64,000 nucleotides of DNA from Brevibacillus borstelensis (GCF_003710865.1 NZ_RHHO01000033.1:124001-188000), one strand, 5' to 3'; positions 1 to 8,257 are shown, numbered from the stretch's first letter. Numbers and translations: made by a program. The notes: generated by a model not told the origin, from the sequence alone.

Positions 1-366
1 TATCAACGCGACGGACAGATGCGTTTTGATCAGAACGGCGGCGGCTCGGTATACTATGAGCCCAACAGCTTCGGCGGTCCGACGGAGGCGCCCGAGCACA
101 AGCAAACGGCTTATCCGGTGTCAGGCTTGGCCGACAGCGTCGCCTATGATCGGGATGACCACTACACGCAGGCCGGAGATTTGTACCGGCTGATGAGCGA
201 GGATGAGCGCGCGCGTCTGGTTCAAAATATTGTGAATGCGATGAAACCGGTGGCAAAAGAAGAAATCAAGCTTCGCCAAATCGGACACTTTTACAAAGCG
301 GACCCCGAATACGGAACACGTGTTGCCGAGGGACTTGGCCTGTCTGTACCGGAAGAAGTGAAATAA
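1..366 (+). CDS. Catalase, C-terminal end (partial)
   Basis: The gene is open at the left edge of the window and its start lies outside. The visible 121 residues begin YQRDGQMRF and continue with [16 protein letters not shown], which is typical of the region after the heme domain of monofunctional clade-3 (KatA-type) catalases. These enzymes convert hydrogen peroxide to water and oxygen in the cytoplasm. The tail then contains the helical [21 protein letters not shown] segment, also standard for the family. The heme ligand and active-site histidine are not in view. The protein ends normally, with no sign of truncation at the C-terminus. Confidence 0.9.
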   Translation, partial: YQRDGQMRFDQNGGGSVYYEPNSFGGPTEAPEHKQTAYPVSGLADSVAYDRDDHYTQAGDLYRLMSEDERARLVQNIVNAMKPVAKEEIKLRQIGHFYKADPEYGTRVAEGLGLSVPEEVK

Positions 367-430
367 GACGGTCGGGACTGTCTGCTTCAGCCGTTTGGCA
401 AAGCGGGAAATAACGAAGAGGTGAAAGACG

Positions 431-544
431 ATGAACCTTCAAAAGGTGCTATGTCCGGTCTGCCAATCGGAAATCAGGTATTTGAAGCACAGCATTATTT
501 GTGATTGCGGCATGCGGCTGAAGCCAAAACGGAAACGGGCGTAG
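431..544 (+). CDS. Mini zinc-ribbon-like protein, 37 aa
   Basis: This short reading frame is preceded by GAGGTG seven bases before its ATG, a good ribosome binding site. It encodes MNLQKVLCPVCQSEIRY and then a second knuckle, CDCG, followed by a basic tail rich in Lys and Arg. The CPVC...CDCG arrangement suggests a single zinc ribbon. No function is known to me. It follows the catalase gene by 64 bases in the same direction and could be cotranscribed. It resembles in size and layout the 40-aa protein at 8383. Confidence is limited by length. Confidence 0.55.
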   Translation: MNLQKVLCPVCQSEIRYLKHSIICDCGMRLKPKRKRA

Positions 545-580
545 GCAAGATAGGCGCCTTTTGAGGGTGGATACGAGAGC

Positions 581-610
581 AAAAAGACGCGGCAGCTTCA
601 GCCTGCCGCG
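581..610 (-). terminator. Rho-independent terminator of the tusA-like gene
   Basis: On the minus strand the arms CGCGGCA and TGCCGCG enclose a short loop and are followed by TCTTTTTGC. The hairpin overlaps the stop codon region of the tusA-like gene. Confidence 0.7.
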
Positions 611-831
611 CCTTTGCGTATCGTGATTTGCCACTGGGCATCATCGGTTTGTTCGAAGGAGACGACCTGATGTCCGTTTTTGACGGCCCATCGGGGCAAG
701 CTTTCTGTCGCTTGCGTGCAGTCAAAATCGATGATCAGCTCCTGTCCCGGCGCCAGCTCCCTAATGGCGCTTTCCGCTTCGACCAGCGGGAAGGGGCAAA
801 CCATGCCGATGACCTGCAAATGTTTTTTCAT
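598..831 (-). CDS. TusA-family sulfur carrier protein, 77 aa
   Basis: This is a small cytoplasmic sulfur-relay protein of the TusA/SirA family. The hallmark CPxP motif is present as MVCPFP, with the sulfur-accepting cysteine at residue 12. The rest follows the family fold (LVEAESAIRELAPGQELIIDFDC). The ATG at 831 was chosen because AAAGGAAG lies just upstream; longer in-frame extensions have no such site. It lies 168 bases downstream of the YeeE-type transporter on the same strand. That pairing is characteristic of thiosulfate uptake systems, in which TusA takes sulfur from the imported substrate. A second TusA paralogue is at 58811. Confidence 0.88.
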   Translation of the reverse strand: MKKHLQVIGMVCPFPLVEAESAIRELAPGQELIIDFDCTQATESLPRWAVKNGHQVVSFEQTDDAQWQITIRKGAAG

Positions 832-974
832 GCGGATTCTTCCTTTCTTAGAAGAGTATGAGGCAGTAAAAGCGTTGTGCCTGGCCGCAGCAAAACCAGT
901 CGGCAGCAAAGCCGGTCGCAGCAATGCTAACTGCCAAAGCCCACGGCAGTCACAGTTTCGCGAGGGTAAAGCTT

Positions 975-1012
975 ACGATCGTCAATCTGCTACCGATCGT
1001 CAAACCGCTACC
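975..1012. repeat. Short 18-bp tandem repeat
   Basis: The sequence CGATCGTCAA recurs with an 18-base period just past and into the 3' end of the YeeE-type gene. Two units and part of a third are visible. The role is unknown and it may be chance. Confidence 0.35.
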
Positions 1013-2070
1013 GACTGGCTCGGGGCTGCTCCGCTGTTGGCTTTGCGTTTTCCGCGAATGATCACAAAATAGGTGGCAACCCAGGTGCCCAAAATGATGA
1101 ACAAGGTGGCGACCCAGCCCTGCCAGGTGAACAGCGACGTGTTGACCAGCCCGTTTCCGATGGTGCAGCCGCCGGCGATACTGGCGCCGAAGCCCATGAA
1201 CAGGCCGCCAAAGAAGTTGTTCCGGATCGTTTTGATGTCAGGCAGCCGCCAGCGGAACTCGCCGCTGCCCTTGGCAGCGACGTAGGAGCCAAGCGCGATG
1301 CCGATGACCAGAAATACAGCCCAGTCGAGAAATTTGATGTCGCCGGTCGTGATGTAACGCAAAAGGTTGCCGCTCGGAGTGGTAATGCCCAGTCCAAACA
1401 TGCGGCCGGTAGCTTCGCTCATCGGCCATGCCGCAATGGCGATTACGCCGACGATCAGTGCGGTCACAAACGGATGCCAGCGTTTTTCAAACAGCAGATG
1501 GGCAAGCCCTGTTTTTCGCCGTTTCAACGTCGGTACGGCGAAGGACGGCTGGCGCAAATGCCTCCAGACGATCAGCCCGACGAGAACAGCAAACAAGGCG
1601 ACGAGCACCCAAGGGGAAATCCCCAGAGTCGTATAGATAAACACATCCTCGCTCTTTTGTCCGGTCAAGGCATCGGAAGCCGGCTTTAAAACGCCCCATT
1701 TTGTCGCCACGGTCCCCAGCATGTAGGCGAACAGCGCGATCCAGCTGCCTAGTAGCCCTTCGCCCGCACGGTACCAGGTGCCGGTTGCGCACCCTCCGGC
1801 AAGGACGATCCCCAGGCCGAAGATAAATCCGCCTAGTGTCGCTCCGAGCCACGTGAACGGCACTTCCGAAAGCTGGATCAGGCCGAGGCCGGCCAGAGCG
1901 TAGACGCCGATGCTCTGAACGGCGATGGCAATCAAGACGGCGATGAACATGCGATTGTCCTTGACCAGAATGACATCGCGATAGGCGCCGACCACGCAAA
2001 ACCGTCCCCGCTGCAAGACAAATCCGAGAGCGAGCCCGCAAAGAAGTCCCAATACAATTTTCGCTGCCAT
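1000..2070 (-). CDS. YeeE/YedE (TsuA)-type thiosulfate transporter
   Basis: This is a polytopic inner-membrane protein of 356 residues with about nine or ten hydrophobic helices. Three cysteine motifs are visible: RGRFC near the N-terminus, GGCATG in the first half and GGCTIGNG in the second half. These correspond to the conserved cysteines through which the TsuA/YeeE family is known to pass thiosulfate. The ATG at 2070 is preferred because GGGGAGG sits six bases upstream; a TTG at 2085 would start inside that site. The tusA-like gene follows on the same strand, forming an uptake and relay pair. Confidence 0.88.
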   Translation of the reverse strand: MAAKIVLGLLCGLALGFVLQRGRFCVVGAYRDVILVKDNRMFIAVLIAIAVQSIGVYALAGLGLIQLSEVPFTWLGATLGGFIFGLGIVLAGGCATGTWYRAGEGLLGSWIALFAYMLGTVATKWGVLKPASDALTGQKSEDVFIYTTLGISPWVLVALFAVLVGLIVWRHLRQPSFAVPTLKRRKTGLAHLLFEKRWHPFVTALIVGVIAIAAWPMSEATGRMFGLGITTPSGNLLRYITTGDIKFLDWAVFLVIGIALGSYVAAKGSGEFRWRLPDIKTIRNNFFGGLFMGFGASIAGGCTIGNGLVNTSLFTWQGWVATLFIILGTWVATYFVIIRGKRKANSGAAPSQSVAV

Positions 2071-2105
2071 GTTCATCCTCCCCAAGCGTGGTGTTTTGAT
2101 TGTAA

Positions 2106-2135
2106 ATTATAAATACAGCAATTCCGATATGTCAA
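2106..2135 (-). promoter_or_regulatory. Sigma-A promoter of the yeeE-tusA pair
   Basis: On the minus strand a consensus TTGACA is followed after 18 bases by a consensus TATAAT. The promoter lies about 35 bases upstream of the YeeE start. Confidence 0.7.
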
Positions 2136-2233
2136 ATATGAATTGTGTGGAAACTTGTTTTTGTTTCTTGCTTTGAACAACGCGTTGGAAAGGAAAACGG
2201 GCATAAGAAGAATCAGCGGTTTGCAACTTCGTC

Positions 2234-2242
2234 TGGTATACT
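2234..2242 (+). promoter_or_regulatory. Extended -10 promoter of the AEC gene
   Basis: TGGTATACT matches an extended -10 (TGn plus TATACT), 39 bases before the start codon. No convincing -35 was found. Confidence 0.4.
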
Positions 2243-2281
2243 ATTCTCAATCAACAATCGACTCGGAAGTAGGTTGCTATC

Positions 2282-3175
2282 ATGATCTTTTTTGAAGTCA
2301 TTTTGCCCGTTCTGCTTATTTTTTTGAGCGGCTACGTCTTGCAGCGCATTTTCAAGCTGGATCTAAAACCGATCTCCACGCTTGCCATTTACGTTTTGAC
2401 GACCGCCCTGGTGTTCCGCACGTTTTACAAAACCCCGCTGGATCTGCAGTTGTTTTACATTGTGATCATTTCGCTGCTGCTTCTGGCCGGATTGATCGTC
2501 ATTACGCAGCTGACCGCAAGATTTTTCAAGTACGACAAGCAGCAGGAAAGCGCGTTGATGCTGTCGACGGCTTTCATGAACAGCGGAAACTACGGAGCGC
2601 CGATCATTCTTTTCGCGTTTGGGGAAACGGGCTTTCACTACGCCGTGCAAATCATGGTGTTTCATTCCATCATCATGGGCGTGTTCGGCGTCTATTTTGC
2701 TTCTCGCGGGGAAAATGGGGCGAGAACAGCGGTCAAGGCGGTATTGAAGCAGCCGTCCAATTATGCGGTCATCGTGGCCGTTGCGATGCAGCAGTTCCAG
2801 GTGGTCATTCCGGAGAGCTACTACCAGGCGATCGATCTCGTAGCGCAGGCGGCGATCCCTACCGTTATGCTGATCCTCGGGATGCAGCTGGCGAATGTAT
2901 CGTCGAGCACCTTTGAATGGCAAAGCTTGAGTGTGGCCACCGTGATTCGACTGGTGGCCTCGCCGCTCCTGGCATATCTCATCTGTCTGTGCTTTCCGAT
3001 TGATCCGCTATTGCAAAAGGTTCTGGTCATTCTGGCCGCTATGCCATCGGCTGCCACGACAGCGATGTATGCGATCCAGTTCAACATGCGCCCCCAATTC
3101 GTCTCCAGCAGTGTTTTGGTCACAACGTTGATAAGCGTGGGGACGCTGACGTTTTTGCTCAATATCATGCAGTAG
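2282..3175 (+). CDS. AEC-family (auxin efflux carrier-like) transporter
   Basis: The product is a 297-residue hydrophobic protein with about ten membrane segments in two halves. It shows the family features, including the FMNSGNYGAPI segment in the first half and AMPSAATTAMYAIQFN near the end. AEC proteins export or import small organic acids in bacteria, and the substrate cannot be read from sequence. The ATG has an AAGTAGG-like site upstream. It is transcribed divergently from the thiosulfate transporter and appears monocistronic. Length is normal for the family. Confidence 0.85.
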   Translation: MIFFEVILPVLLIFLSGYVLQRIFKLDLKPISTLAIYVLTTALVFRTFYKTPLDLQLFYIVIISLLLLAGLIVITQLTARFFKYDKQQESALMLSTAFMNSGNYGAPIILFAFGETGFHYAVQIMVFHSIIMGVFGVYFASRGENGARTAVKAVLKQPSNYAVIVAVAMQQFQVVIPESYYQAIDLVAQAAIPTVMLILGMQLANVSSSTFEWQSLSVATVIRLVASPLLAYLICLCFPIDPLLQKVLVILAAMPSAATTAMYAIQFNMRPQFVSSSVLVTTLISVGTLTFLLNIMQ

Positions 3176-3361
3176 GAAAAAAATGCCTGACATCCTGTCT
3201 GCGGCTATCGGCGGCGGGTTTGCTTCAAGCGTAAAGGTTGACATTTTACGTTTAACGTCTAAACTCGAAAAGTCTATCGTTGTTCACTTATAAAAATTGT
3301 TTGGGATTGTGGCATGCCTGTCCCGTGCTTCCCTCGCTCCGGCGGGGGATTTTTTTCGGAC

Positions 3362-3392
3362 AAAAAATAAACTCCGCCCAAAAACTGCGGAG
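3362..3392 (-). terminator. Rho-independent terminator of the 67-aa protein gene
   Basis: On the minus strand CTCCGC pairs with GCGGAG across a nine-base loop and is followed by TTTATTTTTT. It sits just after the stop of the small gene at 3416. Confidence 0.65.
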
Positions 3393-3415
3393 GTAGTAGG
3401 CATATGGCTTGCAGG

Positions 3416-3616
3416 CTAGCTGCTGAAAAAACCGCTGCTGGAGCGTTTCTTCTTTTTGTAATAGGAGCTGCCGTAGTAGGCATGCCCGTTTCCGTGAGGA
3501 TGGCTGTGGCCTTTTCTGTGATGGTAATCGCTGCTGCTGTACTTGCGGTATTTGTGTGAATGAGTCGTTCCATGTTTGCCGAGCAGGTTGTTTAACAGTT
3601 TTTTAAACACGTTCAT
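3416..3616 (-). CDS. Small basic His/Ser/Tyr/Lys-rich protein
   Basis: I do not recognise this roughly 66-residue protein. It opens with an amphipathic MNVFKKLLNNLLGKH and then becomes low-complexity, rich in His, Ser, Tyr and Lys (HSHKYRKYSSSDYHHRKG, KKKKRSSSGFFSS). A GGGAG lies immediately before the ATG at 3616; a GTG three codons later would have better spacing. A good terminator follows the stop, which supports a real transcript. The composition could suit metal or nucleic-acid binding or a spore-surface role, but that is speculation. It lies downstream of the cupin gene on the same strand. Confidence 0.5.
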   Translation of the reverse strand: MNVFKKLLNNLLGKHGTTHSHKYRKYSSSDYHHRKGHSHPHGNGHAYYGSSYYKKKKRSSSGFFSS

Positions 3617-3675
3617 CACTCCCGCAGGTAATGGTTGCTCTATCCTTTACGATTGTGACGGCTGCAGGTTTCAGT

Positions 3676-4038
3676 CTAAATGGTATCCAGCTTGGCGACG
3701 GTCCTCTCGTTGTTCACATTTCCTGTGTTCAATGTGCTTTTCGGCTCGATCAGAATGACGTGGCATTCGCCTTCCGGTACGGACGGTTTGTGCTCCACGC
3801 CCTTGGGAACGATGATAAACTCGCCTTCCTCGACCCATTCATCCCGGTCGCGGAAATGCATCAGCAGTCTTCCTTTGACGACCAGAAAAAGCTCATCCTC
3901 ATCTTCATGATGATGCCAGACGAACTCTCCCTGAAACTTGGCAAGTTTGATGTAGAAATCATTGAGGTCGCCGACAATCTTTGGACTCCAGTATTCCTGG
4001 AACAGCGCAAACTTTTGCGAAATATTGACCTTTTCCAT
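3676..4038 (-). CDS. Cupin-domain protein, 120 aa
   Basis: This is a single-domain small cupin. The first metal-binding motif reads WHHHEDEDELFLVVKG (His 42 to 44, Glu 49), and the second carries PKGVEHKP. A preceding KFQGEFVWH strand is typical. Such proteins bind a metal ion and act in varied isomerase, dioxygenase or ligand-sensing roles; nothing here tells which. AGAGGTG precedes the ATG at good spacing. It is followed by the small His-rich gene and lies downstream of the superoxide dismutase gene, separated by a terminator. Confidence 0.85.
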   Translation of the reverse strand: MEKVNISQKFALFQEYWSPKIVGDLNDFYIKLAKFQGEFVWHHHEDEDELFLVVKGRLLMHFRDRDEWVEEGEFIIVPKGVEHKPSVPEGECHVILIEPKSTLNTGNVNNERTVAKLDTI

Positions 4039-4148
4039 CCCTGCACCTCTTTGGTTTATATTTGTCCACGTGCAAGTATGATTACGTTAGCCTTTTGATT
4101 ATAGCACGCTGCTGATGTACCAAACGGGAGGGATTGCACTTTGACGAA

Positions 4149-4179
4149 CAAAAACAGGCTGCCACAAAGGGCGCCTGTT
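4149..4179 (-). terminator. Rho-independent terminator of the superoxide dismutase gene
   Basis: On the minus strand AACAGGC pairs with GCCTGTT, followed by TTTTG, 35 bases after the stop codon. Confidence 0.6.
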
Positions 4180-4213
4180 CAGTTGTTTTTCGTGTATGCA
4201 GGTATCGGTATCG

Positions 4214-4753
4214 TTACGCTTCCCACGGCTGGATGATCCCGCAGGCCAAGCGCTTGCCGGAATTGCCTGCCGGCTGGGTGCGATAGTCGTCCGGGTTTTG
4301 ATGGATGATGATCGTTTTCCCGATGATGTCTCTCACCTGGAACCGATTCGTGAAAAAGCTCATGCGGGCGTATCCATCGTTGGAGAACAGCACGGGAAAA
4401 TCGCTCGCGTGATTGCCGTGGGGCTGATTCGTCGGATTCCAATGTTCTCCCGCCCGCTTGAATGGGTCCTGCGGATCGCCGATTTCGCAAGTGGTTCCAT
4501 CATGTATATGGAAGCCATGGGGCCCGATTGGCTGCCGGCCCGCTGATCCCGGTCGGTAGGGAGGAAAGCCGGTTACTTCGACAAGAACGTCAGTGCCATA
4601 AGGAACTTCGGTAAATGTCACATAGCCTTGGAGATTGGGCGCCAAGGGACCCCCTTGTATCCAGGCAATCGCCCGGGCCGGTTGAGCGTGCACTTGCTCG
4701 GAATCCGCGACTGGATAGGGATAGGGAAAGCCCTGTTCTGAATAACTGTACAT
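4214..4753 (-). CDS. Cu/Zn superoxide dismutase family protein
   Basis: The 179-residue protein carries the complete Cu/Zn SOD ligand set: GFHIH (His 82 and 84), GEHWNP (His 104), HGNHASD (His 112, His 115, Asp 118) and HQNPDD (His 151). The guiding arginine follows in GKRLACG, and Cys 89 and Cys 171 can form the structural disulfide. The enzyme dismutes superoxide. It has no signal peptide or lipobox; its N-terminus is Tyr- and Pro-rich (YSYSEQGFPYPYP). Location is therefore uncertain, and a spore or cytoplasmic site is possible. GGAGG precedes the ATG. It is apparently monocistronic. Confidence 0.88.
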   Translation of the reverse strand: MYSYSEQGFPYPYPVADSEQVHAQPARAIAWIQGGPLAPNLQGYVTFTEVPYGTDVLVEVTGFPPYRPGSAGRQPIGPHGFHIHDGTTCEIGDPQDPFKRAGEHWNPTNQPHGNHASDFPVLFSNDGYARMSFFTNRFQVRDIIGKTIIIHQNPDDYRTQPAGNSGKRLACGIIQPWEA

Positions 4754-5081
4754 AACACTCCTCCACTTTCTGTTTTTGAGACTGCCTACTGTATCTTACG
4801 GTGAGCATAGGCATTGTGTTCTGGCTTTTGAAAGGTTGCCGATGATGACTGCCCGATTGTTTGCGATTCCGGTTTTGTCATGCTTCATCAGGAATCGAAT
4901 GGAATACTTCTCACCGATAGATGAACAACTGCCATATGTCTGTCGATCAGAGAAAAAGGGTGTAGGCCCTGCGTTCTTCCTCAACCTAGGGCTACATGGA
5001 ATTGCCTGCTTCTCAAGCTTTTCAACGAGTCAATAGGACAGAAGCAACTGCTGGGAATTACACCCAACAACCTATGTTTTA
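4754..5081. other. Gene-free interval upstream of the M28 peptidase
   Basis: No supported reading frame was found here. The only structure noted is an imperfect hairpin with arms TGTAGGCCCT (4961-4970) and AGGGCTACA (4988-4996). It lacks a T-tract. It could be a remnant or an RNA structure, with no clear role. Confidence 0.4.
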
Positions 5082-5109
5082 TTGCAGGTAATTTACCTAC
5101 TATTATGAT
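5082..5109 (+). promoter_or_regulatory. Candidate sigma-A promoter of the M28 peptidase
   Basis: TTGCAG is followed after 16 bases by TATGAT, 36 bases before the TTG start codon. Confidence 0.5.
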
Positions 5110-5145
5110 TAATCAGAAATTTAATGGCGGTAAGGGGGAGTCTGA

Positions 5146-7296
5146 TTGAGCAAGCTGGAATCTGCATCTTTATGCGCAAGGAAAGTTTCTTCGCTGTTAT
5201 TGGGTCTCACTGTTGCTTCGACACTGGTCTTCACGTCAGCCGTTCCGTCGCTGACATACGCTGCATCGGCAACAGCAGCTTCAAAAACCGCAACAGGCTT
5301 TTCAGCGGAAAAAGCGGATTGGCAACTGGAGTATGAACAGACTTTTGCCCAACTGGTCAAAAAGGAATCGCTGGCCCGCTATTCCAAAGATTTGAGTGAA
5401 CGCTCCTCGCTGGTGGGATCGCCCGGCAATGAGGCCAATGTAGAGTATGCCGTGCGGGAGTTGAAAAAGGCGGGGCTTCAGCCGGAAGTGAAGACCTATC
5501 ATGTCTACATGTCCGTTCCCAAAAAGATTTCGGTCACGCAAACCTATCCGCAAAAACGCGAGCTGCAGGTCATCGAGAAGCTGCCCAAAGGGACGAAGCA
5601 CGCAAACGAGATTGTGCCGGGATACAACGCATATTCACCCGCTGGCGAGGTGGAGGCGGAGCTTGTATACGCCAACTACGGCAGGCCCGAGGATTTCGAA
5701 GAGCTGGAAAAACGGGGCATTTCGGTAAAAGACAAGATCGTCATCACCCGCTACGGTGCCAACTTCCGCGGCGTCAAGCCGGAACAAGCGGCGAAAAGGG
5801 GAGCCGTCGGCATGCTGATGTACAGCGATCCGGCCGATGACGGGTACATAAAGGGACTCGTCTATCCGGATGGTCCATGGAGACCTGCAGACGCCATCCA
5901 GCGCGGAAGCATCCTGTACATTTTCCGATATCCGGGCGATCCGCTGACCCCGGGAGAGCCGTCAACGCCCGATGCCAAACGGATCGATCCGGCTGATGCG
6001 GATTCTCTGCCGACGATCCCGACGACTCCGATCTCTTACGGGGAGGCACGTTCCTTGCTGGAAGCGATGGAAGGAGAAGAAGCGCCGGAGTCCTGGCAGG
6101 GAGGTCTGCCGTTTACGTACAAGATCGGACCGGGGCAGACGAGAGTAAAGATTTCCCTCGACATCGATTACAAGCAGCAGCCAGTCAATGACGTGATCGT
6201 CCGCATTCCCGGGGCAAAATATCCGGAGCAAATGGTGGTGATCGGGGCTCACCGTGACACTTGGGTAAAAGGGACAAGCGACGATCTGTCGGGCTGGACG
6301 GCCACGATGGAGATTGCCCGCGTCCTCGGGGAAATGGCGAAAAAAGGCTGGCAGCCGGATCGCACGATTGTCCTGGCCGGATGGGACGGGGAGGAATACG
6401 GCTTGCTTGGCTCGGTCGAATGGGCCGAGGATGAGCGCGAGGAATTGACGAAAAACGCCGTCGCCTATATCAACATGGACGGATTGGGCGGTCAGTTCTT
6501 CGGCGCATCTGCGGTGCCTTCACTGAAGCAGCTCGTATACGAGATCACGAAAGAAGTAACAGAGCCAAGAAGCGGCATGTCGATCTACGATGATTGGTAT
6601 TTGAGATCGGGACGCAAAGAGCCGGCGATTGGAAAATTGGGCAGCGGGTCGGACTACACTCCGTTTATCCAGCACCTCGGCGTGCCGTCGCTCGATATGG
6701 GGTTCGGCGCTGCTGGCGGGCTCTATCACAGCGCCTATGACAACCTTGATGCGATGGAAAGGTTTACCGATCCCGGCTATGAGCATCATGCTGCCGGTGC
6801 CCGTTTGGTCGGAATGACAGCGCTTCGCTTGGCAAATGCGGAAGTAATACCGTTCAAATACTCCGATTATGCGGCCGACGTTCGGGCAATGCTGGAGGAG
6901 CTGGCCGATAAAGGAACGCTCGGTGTCGATCTGTCTCCGGTGATCGCTCAGGCTCAGGAGTGGCAGGCTGCGGCCGCTGCACTTGAGGAGAAGGCGGCGA
7001 ATATCATCGAAGACGGCGTAACCGAAGAGGAGTACGGCGATTTGGCAAAGCTGAATGCGGCACTGCTCCAGCAGGAGCGCGACCTGCTCAAGCCAGAGGG
7101 GCTGTCCGGCCGTCCGTGGTATAAGCATCAGGTATGGGCGCCGGGGCTTACGACCGGTTATGCGGCGCAGCCTCTGCCAGCCATCGCTGAGGCCCTGCAA
7201 GCCAATGATCCCGCGGCATTGCAAAAGGCGGCGGAGAAGCTGAAGGAAGTGTTGGCAAAGGCGGCAGAAACGGCTCGTTCGGTGAAAGAAGAATAG
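5146..7296 (+). CDS. Secreted M28-family zinc peptidase with PA domain
   Basis: This 716-residue exported peptidase starts at a TTG preceded by AAGGGGGAG. A signal peptide of about 40 residues is followed by a segment of unknown role and a PA-type insertion (roughly 130-260). The M28 catalytic domain (roughly 340-560) shows GAHRDTW (zinc ligand His 369), a DD pair near 380, DGEEYG (Glu 416/417), NMDG (Asp 445) and LYHSAYD (His 528). The C-terminal part, rich in Ala and Glu, resembles the dimerisation domain of glutamate carboxypeptidase II and transferrin-receptor relatives. It probably trims extracellular peptides. A terminator follows; it is likely a single-gene unit. Confidence 0.88.
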   Translation: MSKLESASLCARKVSSLLLGLTVASTLVFTSAVPSLTYAASATAASKTATGFSAEKADWQLEYEQTFAQLVKKESLARYSKDLSERSSLVGSPGNEANVEYAVRELKKAGLQPEVKTYHVYMSVPKKISVTQTYPQKRELQVIEKLPKGTKHANEIVPGYNAYSPAGEVEAELVYANYGRPEDFEELEKRGISVKDKIVITRYGANFRGVKPEQAAKRGAVGMLMYSDPADDGYIKGLVYPDGPWRPADAIQRGSILYIFRYPGDPLTPGEPSTPDAKRIDPADADSLPTIPTTPISYGEARSLLEAMEGEEAPESWQGGLPFTYKIGPGQTRVKISLDIDYKQQPVNDVIVRIPGAKYPEQMVVIGAHRDTWVKGTSDDLSGWTATMEIARVLGEMAKKGWQPDRTIVLAGWDGEEYGLLGSVEWAEDEREELTKNAVAYINMDGLGGQFFGASAVPSLKQLVYEITKEVTEPRSGMSIYDDWYLRSGRKEPAIGKLGSGSDYTPFIQHLGVPSLDMGFGAAGGLYHSAYDNLDAMERFTDPGYEHHAAGARLVGMTALRLANAEVIPFKYSDYAADVRAMLEELADKGTLGVDLSPVIAQAQEWQAAAAALEEKAANIIEDGVTEEEYGDLAKLNAALLQQERDLLKPEGLSGRPWYKHQVWAPGLTTGYAAQPLPAIAEALQANDPAALQKAAEKLKEVLAKAAETARSVKEE

Positions 7297-7323
7297 GCAA
7301 GCACTCGGGGGTGTACAGCCAAG

Positions 7324-7350
7324 AGGTCCGCGTGAATGCGGACCTTTTTC
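7324..7350 (+). terminator. Rho-independent terminator of the M28 peptidase gene
   Basis: AGGTCCGC pairs perfectly with GCGGACCT around a six-base loop, followed by TTTTC. Confidence 0.8.
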
Positions 7351-7352
7351 GT

Positions 7353-7423
7353 GTACCGAACCAATGTCGGGTGCGGAACCAATATCGAGTGCAAACCACT
7401 ATCGAGTACCGAACCAATTTCAC
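7353..7423. repeat. Four degenerate 18-bp tandem units
   Basis: Units begin at 7353, 7371, 7389 and 7406. They share the core GAACCAATNTCGAGT with few changes (the third unit is 17 bases). The array lies between the terminator and the end of the next, convergent gene. Confidence 0.6.
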
Positions 7424-7466
7424 AAATACGCACATAATCAAGACGGTTTTGCAAACAGGGCCAGGT

Positions 7467-7871
7467 TCACTCGTTTGACAGAGAGAGCGGATGGTCCGTC
7501 ACGGGTGCTTTGAACAAGACAAAATCGCCGGACCACATTCTTGAAGTGATCACGATCTTTTCCGTCCCTTGCTGAAAAAAATAACCCGAGCCTTCTTGCT
7601 GTAAAAAAGTCCAGCCCGCTTTGCCCATTTCTTCGATCAGCTTGTCTTTTTCTGCTCCTCTTTGGGCAGCAATGCCGTACCAGACATAGCTTCGTTCGGT
7701 TGCCAGTTTTCTGAACCGGCCGTTTGCTTCTCGCAATTGGGATACAACCGTCTGTTTCGAAACGGATGGAAAGGGCAGTTCGGGATAAAGAAAGGCAGGG
7801 CGGTCGGCAAAAAGGAGCATGCCGCCCAATAGACAAATCAGCAAAAAGAGAAAAACTGTTTTTCTCGCCAT
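7467..7871 (-). CDS. Membrane-anchored hypothetical protein, 134 aa
   Basis: I do not recognise the family. The protein starts MARKTVFLFLLICLLGGMLLF, one N-terminal membrane anchor or uncleaved signal peptide, and continues as a roughly 110-residue extracytoplasmic domain with a WTFLQQEGSGYFFQQG segment. The ATG at 7871 has GGAG ten bases upstream; longer in-frame extensions begin in the adjacent promoter region and are not preferred. It is convergent with the M28 peptidase gene and divergent from the 72-aa gene at 8039. The reading frame has normal codon composition, which supports it as real. Confidence 0.65.
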   Translation of the reverse strand: MARKTVFLFLLICLLGGMLLFADRPAFLYPELPFPSVSKQTVVSQLREANGRFRKLATERSYVWYGIAAQRGAEKDKLIEEMGKAGWTFLQQEGSGYFFQQGTEKIVITSRMWSGDFVLFKAPVTDHPLSLSNE

Positions 7872-7936
7872 ATGTTCGCAGCTCCATTCAATCGTGGTCG
7901 GGTCATGCGATAGAAATCTTTTTACCAGCGAACCAT

Positions 7937-7965
7937 TTGAGAACATGAGTTCGTTTGTGTACAAT
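7937..7965 (+). promoter_or_regulatory. Sigma-A promoter of the 72-aa gene
   Basis: TTGAGA and TACAAT are separated by exactly 17 bases, 73 bases before the TTG start. Confidence 0.6.
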
Positions 7966-8038
7966 GTAATTTATGATGCTTGGTTCACACGATCTCTAAC
8001 TTTTATATACAACATGCTCGTCAACGGAGGGATGACAA

Positions 8039-8257
8039 TTGATCGAAACCATCATGGTTCCATTGGACAGTAAAATGCAGCGGGTGCCCGTGCTGACTTC
8101 CAAACATCTGAAGGTGTACGGCTTGCTGATCAAGGGTACGGACATAAACGAGCTTGTAGCTGACAGAAAGACGAGACATATTATAAATGAGCTGTGTCGT
8201 CTCGGGTGGGTAAAGCCTCGTGCCGAGAGGAAATATTCTTCGCAGAGATATATCTGA
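8039..8257 (+). CDS. Hypothetical protein, 72 aa
   Basis: The family is not recognised. GGAGGG lies seven bases before a TTG start; an ATG seven bases earlier is in another frame and closes after 13 codons. The protein is basic and probably folded, with a VLTSKHLKVYGLLIKGTDINELV core and a RHIINELCRLGWVKPRAERKY tail that could form a small helix-turn-helix-like unit. That is only a suggestion. A good promoter stands upstream, so expression is likely. It is followed after 125 bases by the 40-aa zinc-ribbon protein in the same direction. Confidence 0.6.
   Translation: MIETIMVPLDSKMQRVPVLTSKHLKVYGLLIKGTDINELVADRKTRHIINELCRLGWVKPRAERKYSSQRYI

Noticed and set aside
3183-3293. A 36-codon ATG frame after the AEC gene with a weak AGGA site.
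   Set aside because: Too short, no recognisable motif, no promoter or terminator of its own.
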